Assembly: GCF_021608185.1 (NCBI RefSeq)
Contig: NZ_JAKIHN010000006.1
Location: 124,001-188,000 of the forward strand
Length of the DNA: 64,000 nucleotides
Source: Flavobacterium anseongense
GTDB lineage: Bacteria > Bacteroidota > Bacteroidia > Flavobacteriales > Flavobacteriaceae
Direction of reading: 5' to 3'
Every line of letters starts with the position of its first letter. Position 1 is the stretch's first letter. Under the pieces are notes generated by a model. It had not been told where the DNA came from. It saw nothing but the letters and a program-made list of their open reading frames with translations, and did no database searches. Below, piece by piece: positions 16,361-26,275 of this stretch. The translations under genes and the position numbers were made by a program.

Positions 16361-18157
16361 ATGGAATCTATTAGAAACATTGCTATTATTGCTCACGTTG
16401 ACCACGGAAAAACAACTTTGGTTGATAAAATTATGTATCACTGTCAACTATTTCGTGAAAACGAAAATACAGGCGATTTAATTCTTGATAACAACGATTT
16501 AGAGCGAGAAAGAGGAATTACCATTACTTCTAAAAACGTTTCGGTTGTTTACAAAGGAACCAAAATTAATATTATTGATACTCCGGGTCACGCCGATTTT
16601 GGTGGTGAAGTAGAACGTGTATTGAATATGGCTGACGGAGTTTGTCTTTTAGTAGATGCTTTCGAAGGTCCAATGCCACAAACACGTTTCGTGTTGCAAA
16701 AAGCAATCGACTTAGGTTTGAAACCATGTGTAGTTATCAATAAAGTAGATAAAGAAAACTGCACTCCGGAAGAAGTGCACGAAAAAGTTTTTGATCTAAT
16801 GTTCGAATTAGGAGCTGAAGAATGGCAGTTGGATTTCCCAACCGTGTATGGTTCAGCAAAACAAAACTGGATGTCAGATGACTTCAGAAATGTAACCACA
16901 AACATCGAACCTTTATTAGATATGGTTGTCGAACATGTTCCGGCACCAAAAGTTTCTGAAGGTACACCTCAAATGTTAATCACATCATTAGACTTCTCTT
17001 CATTCACCGGTCGTATCGCGATTGGTCGTTTGGAAAGAGGCGAATTAAAAGAAGGAATGCCAATTTCTTTGGTAAAAAGAGATGGCAAAATCATAAAATC
17101 AAGAATTAAGGAATTACACACTTTTGAAGGTCTTGGCCGTAAAAAAGTAGAAAGCGTAATTGCAGGAGATATTTGTGCTATCGTTGGAATCGAAGGATTT
17201 GAAATTGGTGATACTGTTGCCGATTTCGAAAATCCTGAAGCATTGCAGACCATCGCAATCGACGAACCAACAATGAGTATGTTATTTACCATTAACGACT
17301 CACCATTCTTTGGTAAAGAAGGAAAGTTTGTAACATCGCGTCACATTAGAGACAGACTGACAAAAGAGCTCGAAAAAAACCTGGCAATGAAAGTAGGTGA
17401 CACTGATTCAGCGGATAAATTTATGGTTTTCGGTCGTGGCGTTCTTCACTTATCGGTTTTAATTGAAACCATGAGAAGAGAAGGTTACGAATTGCAAATC
17501 GGACAGCCACAAGTAATCATCAAAGAAGTTGACGGCGTTAAATGTGAGCCAATCGAAGAATTAACAATCGATTTACCGGAGCATTTATCAGGAAGAGCAG
17601 TCGAGTTCGTTTCGGTTCGTAAAGGAGAAATGCTTTCTATGGAAGGAAAAGGCGAGCGTATGATTGTAAAATTCAATATTCCGTCACGTGGAATAATCGG
17701 ATTGAGAAATCAATTGCTTACGGCTACAGCAGGTGAAGCTATCATGGCACACCGATTCATTGGTTATGAACCATACAAAGGAGATATCCCGGGAAGAAAC
17801 AACGGTTCGTTAATCTCTATGGAAAACGGAAAAGCAATCCCATATTCTATCGATAAATTACAAGACAGAGGTAAATTCTTTGTCGATCCAAACGAAGATA
17901 TCTACGAAGGTCAGGTTATCGGCGAAAACACACGTTCCGATGATATGACGGTAAACGTTACCAAAACTAAAAAACTGTCAAACGTACGTTCGTCAGGTGC
18001 TGACGATAAAGCGAGAATCATTCCGGCTATCAAATTCTCCTTAGAGGAAGCATTAGAATACATCCAAAAAGATGAATACGTAGAGGTTACGCCAAAGTCG
18101 CTTCGTCTGCGTAAAATCTACCTGAACGAAAACGACAGAAAACGTTTTAAAATCTAA
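16361..18157 (+). CDS. typA: Ribosome-associated GTPase TypA/BipA
   Basis: A 598-residue translational GTPase; the start is set at MESIRNIAIIAHVDHGKTTL because the upstream extension begins at a TTG and contains the promoter. The G domain has G1 'AHVDHGKT', G3 'DTPGHADF' and G4 'NKVD'. Domain II follows at about 200, then the domain III/V elongation-factor-like folds, and a C-terminal BipA-specific domain containing 'RSSGADDKARI' and 'SLRLRKIYL'. BipA binds ribosomes and helps 50S assembly and growth at low temperature or under stress. Length agrees with the family. It is monocistronic with its own terminator. Confidence 0.96.
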   Translation: MESIRNIAIIAHVDHGKTTLVDKIMYHCQLFRENENTGDLILDNNDLERERGITITSKNVSVVYKGTKINIIDTPGHADFGGEVERVLNMADGVCLLVDAFEGPMPQTRFVLQKAIDLGLKPCVVINKVDKENCTPEEVHEKVFDLMFELGAEEWQLDFPTVYGSAKQNWMSDDFRNVTTNIEPLLDMVVEHVPAPKVSEGTPQMLITSLDFSSFTGRIAIGRLERGELKEGMPISLVKRDGKIIKSRIKELHTFEGLGRKKVESVIAGDICAIVGIEGFEIGDTVADFENPEALQTIAIDEPTMSMLFTINDSPFFGKEGKFVTSRHIRDRLTKELEKNLAMKVGDTDSADKFMVFGRGVLHLSVLIETMRREGYELQIGQPQVIIKEVDGVKCEPIEELTIDLPEHLSGRAVEFVSVRKGEMLSMEGKGERMIVKFNIPSRGIIGLRNQLLTATAGEAIMAHRFIGYEPYKGDIPGRNNGSLISMENGKAIPYSIDKLQDRGKFFVDPNEDIYEGQVIGENTRSDDMTVNVTKTKKLSNVRSSGADDKARIIPAIKFSLEEALEYIQKDEYVEVTPKSLRLRKIYLNENDRKRFKI

Positions 18158-18165
18158 ATAAAAAG

Positions 18166-18196
18166 AAACCCTTTCAGTAATGAGAGGGTTTTTTAT
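18166..18196 (+). terminator. Terminator of typA
   Basis: Hairpin AAACCCT...AGGGTTT with a T-run directly after, 10 bp beyond the stop codon. Confidence 0.75.
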
Positions 18197-18220
18197 TAGG
18201 ATTTATTCTGAATTTATTTC

Positions 18221-18320
18221 AGAAGCTGTTTCCGGCTTTCCGTTCTATCTTTTATACCTTTCAGGTTTTTAAAAACCTGAAAGGTATAAAAGGATGCCAC
18301 TGCAATCCGGGCTAGGGCTA
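18221..18320. repeat. Palindrome-centred dispersed element
   Basis: The centre is a 44-bp perfect palindrome (18249..18292): the left half reads CTTTTATACCTTTCAGG then five T, followed by its exact complement. The flanks 'AGCTGTTTCCGGCTTTCC' (left) and, read on the minus strand, 'TAGCCCTAGCCCGGATTGCA' (right) strongly resemble the conserved ends of a repeat family I recall from many flavobacterial genomes. The right end supplies the TAG stop codon of the neighbouring esterase gene. On either strand it could fold into a very stable hairpin. Confidence 0.75.
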
Positions 18321-19229
18321 TTTCTTCAATAGAAACTCTAACGGAATATTCAACCGTTCCTTCCAGGCATTTTCAGAATGATCCTTTCCGGGAAAGAATT
18401 TGGTTATCCAGTTTGTTGCTGTAAATCCCTTTTCATACATGATATAATCAACCATTTTCTGTAAAGATGGATATAAAGCATCCAAAGTCTGGTCGCCAAA
18501 GTCAAAGTAAATTTTGTGATTTTTCGGATTTGGCAAATGATTTTTTAAATAGTCACAAAATGAAGCCGGCACCGGATTATTGTCAATTTGGTAAATTCCC
18601 GACCAATGTGTCGAAAGACAGGCAGCACCACTAAAAACTTCAGGATATTCACAAATGGCATACATCGATATCAATCCACCCATACTCGAACCGGCGATAA
18701 AAGTATTCGCTACATCCGTTTTGGTCGAAAAGGTTTTGTCTATAAAAGGCTTTAATTCGGTAACAATAAACTTTAAATAGTTATCAGAAACAGGATGAAA
18801 GGCAACATCAATTTTTCCTTTAGACAAATATTCATTCGAAACAAATTCCTGTTTTTCGGCACTAAGTTGTTCAAAAGCTTTCTGCGGAAAATATTCAGCA
18901 TGGCGTTTTATACCGTTATTCCAAATGCCAACTACAATAAACTTCTGGGTTTTATTTTCTGCAATTAATTTTCCGGCTGCATCATCAACATCCCAAGCCT
19001 GTTTGTTCCAGGTTTGGTCAGCATCATAAAGCGCTTGTCCGTCGTGCATGTAAAGAACAGCATATTTTTCTTTAGGTGAATAACCATCAGGCAACCAAAT
19101 ATCTACATTTCGGGCATCGACATATTGTGATTTGAAATTTGGTAAACGCTCAATTTTTCCTGAGTTAACTTTTATTTCCTGAGCACTTGAAACCATTCCA
19201 ATAAATATAAAAAAAGCAGCTATTTTCAT
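18318..19229 (-). CDS. Secreted alpha/beta-hydrolase, esterase-D/enterochelin-esterase-like
   Basis: A 303-residue secreted enzyme with a signal peptide ending 'GMVSSAQE'. 'RNVDIWLPDGYSPKEKYAVL' followed by 'YMHDGQALYD' is the typical opening of the putative-esterase family (PF00756 type). The nucleophile elbow is GSSMG with Ser182, and a late 'FPGKDHSENAW' supplies the catalytic His. Family members hydrolyse acyl esters (siderophore esterases, acetyl-xylan esterases, S-formylglutathione hydrolase relatives). The gene follows the giant T9SS type B protein by 7 bp, so they are probably one operon. Its stop codon lies in a dispersed repeat. Substrate unknown. Confidence 0.85.
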   Translation of the reverse strand: MKIAAFFIFIGMVSSAQEIKVNSGKIERLPNFKSQYVDARNVDIWLPDGYSPKEKYAVLYMHDGQALYDADQTWNKQAWDVDDAAGKLIAENKTQKFIVVGIWNNGIKRHAEYFPQKAFEQLSAEKQEFVSNEYLSKGKIDVAFHPVSDNYLKFIVTELKPFIDKTFSTKTDVANTFIAGSSMGGLISMYAICEYPEVFSGAACLSTHWSGIYQIDNNPVPASFCDYLKNHLPNPKNHKIYFDFGDQTLDALYPSLQKMVDYIMYEKGFTATNWITKFFPGKDHSENAWKERLNIPLEFLLKK

Positions 19230-19236
19230 AATTGTA

Positions 19237-22200
19237 TTATCGTTTTAAAGTAAAATGACCTTTGGCACTTCTTCCGTCTTCAAATTTGATATTATACCAA
19301 TAATCATCCGCAGGCATAGCGTGGCCGTTAAATGTTCCATCCCAACCTAAACCGGTTGTACCGATTTGTTTTAATAATTTTCCAAAACGATCAAAGATAT
19401 AAATCGTAGAACGGTAATTAAATTGGGCACTAACTCCTTTTACATTCCAATAATCATTATAGCCATCACCATTTGGTGTAAAATAATGCGGAACGCCAAG
19501 AACGGCTACAGCAACTGGTCCAACCGAACCGCAACCGTTTTTGTCCCGAACATAAATTTCGTGAAGTCCCATTGGTACATTCTCAAAGAAATTGCTGTCG
19601 CGATAAGGTCCGTTGACATCATCAAGCGCAAATTCATAATCACCTGAGCCGGTTACGTTAACAGTTATTGTGTTAATCTCGGCCAAATCGACCACATCAA
19701 TAGATTGAATGCTGGCGATTTCTGAACCGGTAACCGTAATTACTCTGGTTTTGGTGCAACCATAAATATTGGTAACATCAACACTATAAGTTCCGGGTGT
19801 ACTTACTAATAGCGTTGGACTTGTAATACCATTCGATACATTATTGACATACCATTGAAACTGATAGTCAGATGTTGGCGAGCCATCGAGAATTCCGGCG
19901 TCAATCAAAGCTTGTGTTGCCGGTAGACAGATGATAATATCTTCCTCTAAATCGATTTTTGGAGTTGGATAAACAATAAATGGTAAGGTTAGTTGCGCTG
20001 TACATGCTGTATTGATAGGATTTTCAACAACGACTCTTACATTTTGTGTCCCAGTTGTAAAAGGATTTGGCAACGGACTCGGCAACGGATTATTATTTTC
20101 ATCAAAATAATACACATTTAAACCGGTTTGACTTCCAAGAATCGTAGATTGAAATGTTGAAGTGTCAAAATCGTGTAATCCGTTTTGGTCAACAGGATTA
20201 AGCTCTTCATCACAAATTGAAGTTAGATTCGTAGAAACTGCAAATGCCTCAGGTAAATCATCCACAATGAACTCTAGCGTTTCATCATCAAAACAAGGTT
20301 GTCCTCCGGTTTGCGTGCTATTGTTTTCTACTCTGATAGTAATAATTTCCGAACCGTTTACGTAGAATGGATTTGGTAATGGAGTCGAAAGTTGGACACC
20401 GCTAGCTCTAAAATACTTTACATTTACACCTGTTTGACCATTCAAAACAGCAGCCTGAATTGCCGATGTATCAAAGCCATAAATTCCATCCTGATTGTCA
20501 TCACAATGGCGAAGAATATTTAGTGCATTAACCGGATGGGCAGTTGGCAAAGCTTCTACAACAACATTGAAAGTTTTAAATCCGTAACACGAATTATCTA
20601 AAGTGCTTTCAACACGAACCCAAATCGTTTGCGAATTTGGAAAACCAATATTTCTATAATTTGTTGTATTGGTTATTGCCAATGAATTTCCTGAAGCATC
20701 TGTTTCGGCAAGGAAATCGGCTTCGGTTTTATAATATTGGATACTGTAATTAGCGCTTGGACCTGGTAGAAAAGCCAGTAAATTATTGGTAATGCTGGTG
20801 AAATTATATGGGCCCGAAATTCCGTCTCTGTCATCATTAACGGCATCCAAATAATCATCACATAAATATTGGTTTGGAACAACATAACTTGCCGGAATTT
20901 GCGTTACCGAAACCAGTAAATCAATTCGGGCAACTCTAAAACAGCCATCGCTGTTTTCAACTCTTGCATAAACACTGCTGCTTCCGGTTGTGTAAGCTAT
21001 TGGATTTGCAATTAAAAATGTATTGTTTTGTGTATTTGCAGCGGCAAGTGTTGTATAAAAAGTAAAGGTTTCATTCAAATAGTTAGCTGAAATAACATCG
21101 TTTTTTTGCGTCAGATTGAAAGTTGAAATGCCATCTGTATCATCATCGCACTGTTTTAAAGAGATTGGTGTTGTAATGACTGGCAAAGGATAAGTTGTAA
21201 GTAAAGCCGAATTAGAATATAACCCGCAGGCATTTCCGTTTTTCATTAAGAAAACACGATAAAGATAACCAACCATTGATGGTGTTACATTCGAAACTGT
21301 CAATGCATTTGTACTTGCACCAGCATAGGTAGCATTGTTAAAAATAAGTGACCAGGTAGCTCCACTATCGGTTGAAACCTGCCACTGATAAGTGGATACG
21401 GTATTCGTAGTGATAGTAAAGGTTACGCTTTGTAATTCGCAGGCCGTACGGTTTTGCGGTTGTGTGTTAATTACAATTGGTGCAGCGGTTATATAATCCG
21501 GATTTGGATTTCCGTAACCAATTCCGCTAGTTACCACCCCGTTGTTATTAATTGTTGGAGGCGTTGTTCCTCCCAATAAGCCATCAGTGTTGCTGTCTAA
21601 ATAACCGGCTTCGATTACGTCATTACATAAATCGTTATCACTATCTAGTTCAATGGCATTATAAATTCCGTCAGCATCTGTGTCGGCAAGAACATAAATT
21701 GGTTTAATGATTCCGCTATCAGCAGCAGTTTCTAATGCATTAAATAATCCGTTGCTACCAAAATTGCCACCATCTATTACACCATTACTATCAGCATCTG
21801 TAACACTAAATCCGGCTTCGTCTAAATCGTGAATTCCATCATTGTCTGAATCTAAATCTAAATAATTCAGAATTCCGTCACCATCAGTGTCAGCCAGAAC
21901 GATTCCACTACCAAAAACATCGTCAATTCCGTCTCCATTAACATCAACATTCGAGAGTGCTATACTACTTTGAGCTTGCGCTTCGTATAAATCGGCAATC
22001 GAATCATTGTCACTGTCATAATCGTTTTGATCTGCAACCCCATCAGCGTCGGAATCTTTTGGAATACAAGTAGCAATTAATCGCAATGCAACTCTACTCG
22101 TGCTTGAGTCAGAAAGATTGATATTGGTTATGATAATCGAATTTATCAAATTTCCTCTGATAGAAAAAGTCCCTGTTCCTGCGGCCAAAGAAACACTGCT

Positions 22201-24357
22201 ATTCAATCGGAATCGGATTTCAAAAGAAGAATATTCTGTGATGCCGCTTTCAAAAATTCCATCATAATTGGTATCAATCAATAGTTCATTGTTTGGATTT
22301 AAAACAGTCAATGTTTTATTTACCGGACATGTTATTCTGATTTCTGTTGAAGCAGTAAATAAATCAGTAGTATTGGCAACGGTTGCATATTCGATAGCTA
22401 AACTTATAGGTGAGGTAAAATTTGATACGGTATAACTCACCGAGTTTTCTTTTCCTTGAGCTGCTTCTGTTACAAAATTTCCAGCGGCATCACCAACAAT
22501 AGGAGTAGTAGAAGGTATTGCTGTTCCCGAAAAACTAATTGCTCCGGTATAAGAATTACTATAACTGCCGGCTACAGCAATTGTCCCTACGGTTGTATTT
22601 GTCAAATCAAAATTTTGATTACCAAATGATTCAATACAATTTGTAATTCCGTCATTATCATTATCAAGATCAGCATTATCATTAACACCATCATTATCAC
22701 TGTCATTTGGGCAAGAGCTAACAGGAATATTATCAGAATCTTTTGGAGTGGTACAACCTGCTATTGTGGCTGAAACATAATAATATCCCGGACCAAGACC
22801 TGCCGGAGTATTTAAAGGTTGGTAGGTATTATTTGTTGCGCCCGGAATAAGACTTCCATTAAAATACCATTGAAAGACATCAAAAGGGCTTAGTGAATTT
22901 ACACTTAAAATTGAGTTTGGAATACAACCCAATTGAGTTACATCTACTTCGTTAAAGGATATTTCGGGTTTGAAAGTAAAACCAGAATAATACCCGCCAA
23001 AGGTTGCGGCTTGTTCAGAGCCATAAGCAGCTAAATATAATTCACCTGTTGAATAAACAGAAACATTACCAGTTAAGCCAGTCAGGACATAGGTTTCATA
23101 ATTTGCATTTCCGGTCACGGTTAATGGTCCAACTACATTAACTCCAATTCCGGCCAAACCTGCCAAAGTGTAGTTTGTACCATTAATGATAAAATTGAGA
23201 GTAGCACCGGTAGTTGTAACTAAAGTTACTCTTCCTGTAAACTGACGAGTACCAACAAAATCAATAAATGGAATATTGTCAATTACCCTTGGAGTTTGAC
23301 AACTTAATGGAGGTACAAAAAACAGTTCCTGATTTCTTTGATCTACAGCACTACCATCGCCAACACTTTGATAGGCAAAAATTTTATGGGTTGAACTAAC
23401 ATATAAGTTTCCATTGGCAGAATAATCAGCTCCTGTTAATGCTAAATATTCACCGGCAAGGATATTATAAACAGGTGCAGAGCCGTTTAATGTTATCTGA
23501 GTGTCTTCATCAGCTACCAAAAGAATTTTTTCTACTGCGTCAATTCCGGTGCTTTTTATAAAAATATAATCATTAGTAATCAATCGTTCTGCAGGAACTA
23601 TTTGATCAAAACCTAAATCAAGATTTCCTGTGGCATTGGTTCCACCAAAAGAACCGCAGTTTACCGCAATTGGCTTATCTGCTAATACCAAAGAACCAAT
23701 TAACCCATTCCTATTGGCATCATTTGGACCTTGAACCGCCATGACATAACTTTCGCCTCTGTTTAAAACGATGCTGTAAGGGTTGCTGCCTGTTCCGCTA
23801 TTAATTAATTGCACTCCGGTTCTAATGCCACTAAAATTGACAGTTGTGTTATTCTCCGTTGCTAAAACAGTAACAAAAGTATAATGAATTTCAGAATAAC
23901 CAGGTACTAAATTATTTTCAAAGGCTCCAATTCGGAAGCGAAGTCCCAGTGAAGCCAAACCTTTTGAAACTAATTCTCCAGCTTGATTACCACTTACGTC
24001 AGTAACTCTGGCAGAGACATAAACTAAATCATCAGCTTCAACAATATATCCTTTATTGTTTAAAACAGAACTTACTAAACTCGGGTCAACACTCAATTGA
24101 GTACCACTGCCAAAACCAACACTATATACATAAGGAACATTTCTGGAAACAGTTCCTGTGATTACATTACCTCCAATTTCTATAATCCTGAAATTGACCG
24201 GATTTATGTTTGGTGTTGAGATGTATAAAAATTGTTCATCAGGAGTTACATTTGACGAGCAGGAAAGTGCCGGGATATAATGGGTTTTACTAAATTGTGA
24301 AAAACAATTCAACGAAAAAAGTAAAACAAAAAGCAAATAGTAGGACTTCATTTTCAT
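19237..24357 (-). CDS. Giant T9SS type B surface protein with IgGFc-binding-like N-terminus
   Basis: A 1706-residue exported protein. A signal peptide (LLFVLLFSLNCFSQ) is followed by a domain of about 450 residues resembling the IgGFc-binding protein N-terminal domain ('THYIPALSCSSN', 'FLYISTPN', 'SYVMAVQGPND'). It continues with an Ig-like segment and calcium-binding Asp-rich thrombospondin-3-type repeats (DSDNDGVND, DLDNDNDGITN and several between about 545 and 915). Then come a series of Ig/PKD-like modules with recurrent 'CDD..DG...FD' signatures, and a C-terminal gliding-motility-type (CHU_C/type B) sorting domain 'YFTPNGDGYNDYWNVKG' near the end, finishing 'GHFTLKR'. It is exported by T9SS and probably surface-attached, likely an adhesin. 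It is the first gene of an operon with the esterase. Confidence 0.9.
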   Translation of the reverse strand: MKMKSYYLLFVLLFSLNCFSQFSKTHYIPALSCSSNVTPDEQFLYISTPNINPVNFRIIEIGGNVITGTVSRNVPYVYSVGFGSGTQLSVDPSLVSSVLNNKGYIVEADDLVYVSARVTDVSGNQAGELVSKGLASLGLRFRIGAFENNLVPGYSEIHYTFVTVLATENNTTVNFSGIRTGVQLINSGTGSNPYSIVLNRGESYVMAVQGPNDANRNGLIGSLVLADKPIAVNCGSFGGTNATGNLDLGFDQIVPAERLITNDYIFIKSTGIDAVEKILLVADEDTQITLNGSAPVYNILAGEYLALTGADYSANGNLYVSSTHKIFAYQSVGDGSAVDQRNQELFFVPPLSCQTPRVIDNIPFIDFVGTRQFTGRVTLVTTTGATLNFIINGTNYTLAGLAGIGVNVVGPLTVTGNANYETYVLTGLTGNVSVYSTGELYLAAYGSEQAATFGGYYSGFTFKPEISFNEVDVTQLGCIPNSILSVNSLSPFDVFQWYFNGSLIPGATNNTYQPLNTPAGLGPGYYYVSATIAGCTTPKDSDNIPVSSCPNDSDNDGVNDNADLDNDNDGITNCIESFGNQNFDLTNTTVGTIAVAGSYSNSYTGAISFSGTAIPSTTPIVGDAAGNFVTEAAQGKENSVSYTVSNFTSPISLAIEYATVANTTDLFTASTEIRITCPVNKTLTVLNPNNELLIDTNYDGIFESGITEYSSFEIRFRLNSSVSLAAGTGTFSIRGNLINSIIITNINLSDSSTSRVALRLIATCIPKDSDADGVADQNDYDSDNDSIADLYEAQAQSSIALSNVDVNGDGIDDVFGSGIVLADTDGDGILNYLDLDSDNDGIHDLDEAGFSVTDADSNGVIDGGNFGSNGLFNALETAADSGIIKPIYVLADTDADGIYNAIELDSDNDLCNDVIEAGYLDSNTDGLLGGTTPPTINNNGVVTSGIGYGNPNPDYITAAPIVINTQPQNRTACELQSVTFTITTNTVSTYQWQVSTDSGATWSLIFNNATYAGASTNALTVSNVTPSMVGYLYRVFLMKNGNACGLYSNSALLTTYPLPVITTPISLKQCDDDTDGISTFNLTQKNDVISANYLNETFTFYTTLAAANTQNNTFLIANPIAYTTGSSSVYARVENSDGCFRVARIDLLVSVTQIPASYVVPNQYLCDDYLDAVNDDRDGISGPYNFTSITNNLLAFLPGPSANYSIQYYKTEADFLAETDASGNSLAITNTTNYRNIGFPNSQTIWVRVESTLDNSCYGFKTFNVVVEALPTAHPVNALNILRHCDDNQDGIYGFDTSAIQAAVLNGQTGVNVKYFRASGVQLSTPLPNPFYVNGSEIITIRVENNSTQTGGQPCFDDETLEFIVDDLPEAFAVSTNLTSICDEELNPVDQNGLHDFDTSTFQSTILGSQTGLNVYYFDENNNPLPSPLPNPFTTGTQNVRVVVENPINTACTAQLTLPFIVYPTPKIDLEEDIIICLPATQALIDAGILDGSPTSDYQFQWYVNNVSNGITSPTLLVSTPGTYSVDVTNIYGCTKTRVITVTGSEIASIQSIDVVDLAEINTITVNVTGSGDYEFALDDVNGPYRDSNFFENVPMGLHEIYVRDKNGCGSVGPVAVAVLGVPHYFTPNGDGYNDYWNVKGVSAQFNYRSTIYIFDRFGKLLKQIGTTGLGWDGTFNGHAMPADDYWYNIKFEDGRSAKGHFTLKR

Positions 24358-24435
24358 TCGCTAAAATTAGCAAATAAATAAGAAAACATAAAAAGAACTT
24401 AGTCTATTTATGTTTTCTTTAAGAATTGATTTTTT

Positions 24436-24470
24436 CCGCTGCGCTCCAAACAATTCGGCTTTGCCTCGGG
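24436..24470. repeat. GC-rich patch, possibly a remnant of a dispersed repeat
   Basis: CCGCTGCGCTCCAAACAATT followed by CGGCTTTGCCTCGGG: unusually GC-rich for an intergenic gap here and without coding potential. It resembles repeat sequence seen in flavobacterial gaps, but only one copy occurs in this window. Confidence 0.3.
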
Positions 24471-24488
24471 TAATGATTGAAAATTGAA

Positions 24489-25325
24489 CTATAAATCTCT
24501 TTTTTTGATGATTTTGTAGGATAGAAAAACAAATAAACCTGACCAAATCAAAACGATTAGAATGGAACTGAAATGGACGCTATAATCTTTCATATTTGTT
24601 TCACCAACAGCGGTTTGAATATTTTTTATAACACTCAATCGTGTAAACGGTTCCACAATTAAATTGCTCATAGACTCTAATGGAAAGAATTGAGTGATTT
24701 GTGACGCTGTATCACTTTTTGGAAAAATTTTGAAGGTTAAAAGTCCATTAGCGATGCCTTCAATAATATTCCATACAAAAAGGAATCCTATCGCAAAAGC
24801 GGAACGTTTTACTAAAACTCCCAAAAACAAACAGAAAGAGAAAAAACCAACCAGTTTAACAAAGTAGCCAAGTAAATAGTCCATTTCAGAAAACACAATG
24901 CCCAACTCAGTATAAGAAGAAAAGCTAAAGCCTAAAATCAAAGACATTATAAAAACAAAAACTGTGGAGACAAAAGCAAAAAGAACAACGGTCAGGAATT
25001 TGGAAAGTACAAATTCTTTTTTGCTCATTCCGTCAATGAGGTTTTGTTTTAATGTGCCGTAACTATATTCATTGGCCATCATCGACACTATTACAATGGC
25101 TAAAAAGAATTTAAGAATTGCCGCAATGTAAGTATTGAAATGCCAGATAAAAGGAAAATTAAAAATTCCCATTTCGGCAAAATGCAATTGGAAATTTCCA
25201 ATTTTAATATTAATCGAAGCTATCAGTGCGATAAACGACAATATCACAAAATAGCTTATTGTTAAAACTCTGCTGGCGCGATTTTTCCAGATTTTTTGTA
25301 ATTCTATGGCGAGTAATCTTTTCAT
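24489..25325 (-). CDS. ABC-2 type transporter permease
   Basis: A 278-residue integral membrane protein with six hydrophobic segments. It begins with the ABC-2 signature 'MKRLLAIELQKIWKNRASRV', TM1 at about 20-40, and has 'MMANEYSYGTLKQNLIDGMS' at about residues 82-101, the cytoplasmic element typical of gliding/nosY/bacitracin-type ABC-2 permeases ('NEYxxGTLKQ'). It forms the membrane part of an exporter with the ATPase encoded immediately upstream (1-bp gap). Substrate unknown; such pairs export peptides, lipids or antibiotics. Confidence 0.88.
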   Translation of the reverse strand: MKRLLAIELQKIWKNRASRVLTISYFVILSFIALIASINIKIGNFQLHFAEMGIFNFPFIWHFNTYIAAILKFFLAIVIVSMMANEYSYGTLKQNLIDGMSKKEFVLSKFLTVVLFAFVSTVFVFIMSLILGFSFSSYTELGIVFSEMDYLLGYFVKLVGFFSFCLFLGVLVKRSAFAIGFLFVWNIIEGIANGLLTFKIFPKSDTASQITQFFPLESMSNLIVEPFTRLSVIKNIQTAVGETNMKDYSVHFSSILIVLIWSGLFVFLSYKIIKKRDL

Positions 25326-25326
25326 A

Positions 25327-26223
25327 TTAGTTTTTTGTTAATTCAAGAAATTGTTCTTCTAAGCTCATTTTTTTATACACTAAATGGTTGAGATAAATTC
25401 CTTTCTCAGCCAAATAGCGATTCAAAAGTGAAGCTTCAAATTGGGTTTTAAAATGAACAATAACTTTTCCTTCTGCTTCTGAAACTTTTTCAACTTCGGG
25501 ATGATTTTTTAGAATTTCTATAAGTTTTGAATTGCTGTCTGCCTGCAATTCAAAAAAGCCAGCTTTGTTACTCATGCCGTCAACTGAACCGCAATAAAGC
25601 ACTTCGCCAAAGCGTAAAACCAAAACATGACTACATACTTTTTCGACTTCATCCAGTAAATGGGAGGCCAATAGTATCGTTGTTCCTTGCGAAGCAATCA
25701 AACGGATAATATCGCGAATTTGATGAATTCCCTGTGGGTCTAAACCATTTGTAGGTTCATCCAAAATTAAAATTTCAGGATCATTTAAAAGGGCAGAAGC
25801 AATGGCTAATCGTTGTTTCATTCCCAAAGAAAAGGTTTTGAATTTGCTGTCTTTTCTGTCGACAAGTCCAACAATTTCAAGCTTTTCATTTACTTTAGAA
25901 TAATCGATATTTTTTATTTTACAGACCAATTCCAGGTTTTCTTTGGCTGTCATGTATGGGTAAAAATTAGGACGCTCAATAATAGCCCCCACTTTTTTTA
26001 GTGCTTCATGGGTTTGCAATGTTCCTTCAAACCAACTGTATTCGCCAGAGGTTTTGTTGACAACATTTAGCACAATACCCAAAGTAGTAGATTTTCCAGA
26101 ACCATTTGGTCCAAGAATTCCGTAGACATTGCCTTTGTGTATTTCGAGAGAAACGTTATTAACGGCGTGAATTTTACCGTAACGTTTGTGAAGATTTTTG
26201 ATAGAAAGAATGGTAGATTCCAA
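25327..26223 (-). CDS. ABC transporter ATP-binding protein
   Basis: A 298-residue ATPase. Walker A is GPNGSGKST at residues 38-46, the ABC signature is 'FSLGMKQRLA' at about 131-140, Walker B is 'ILILDEP' at 151-157, and the H-loop is 'LLASHLLDE' near 180-188. The C-terminal 80 residues are the usual regulatory extension of CcmA/NatA/BcrA-type exporters. It is the first gene of a two-gene operon with the ABC-2 permease and is tightly coupled (1-bp gap). It energises export of an unknown substrate. Confidence 0.92.
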   Translation of the reverse strand: MESTILSIKNLHKRYGKIHAVNNVSLEIHKGNVYGILGPNGSGKSTTLGIVLNVVNKTSGEYSWFEGTLQTHEALKKVGAIIERPNFYPYMTAKENLELVCKIKNIDYSKVNEKLEIVGLVDRKDSKFKTFSLGMKQRLAIASALLNDPEILILDEPTNGLDPQGIHQIRDIIRLIASQGTTILLASHLLDEVEKVCSHVLVLRFGEVLYCGSVDGMSNKAGFFELQADSNSKLIEILKNHPEVEKVSEAEGKVIVHFKTQFEASLLNRYLAEKGIYLNHLVYKKMSLEEQFLELTKN

Positions 26224-26275
26224 CGACTAGTTTTTTAAGGTTTTCGAATAGGACGATGCAAACCTTATTTTGTTA

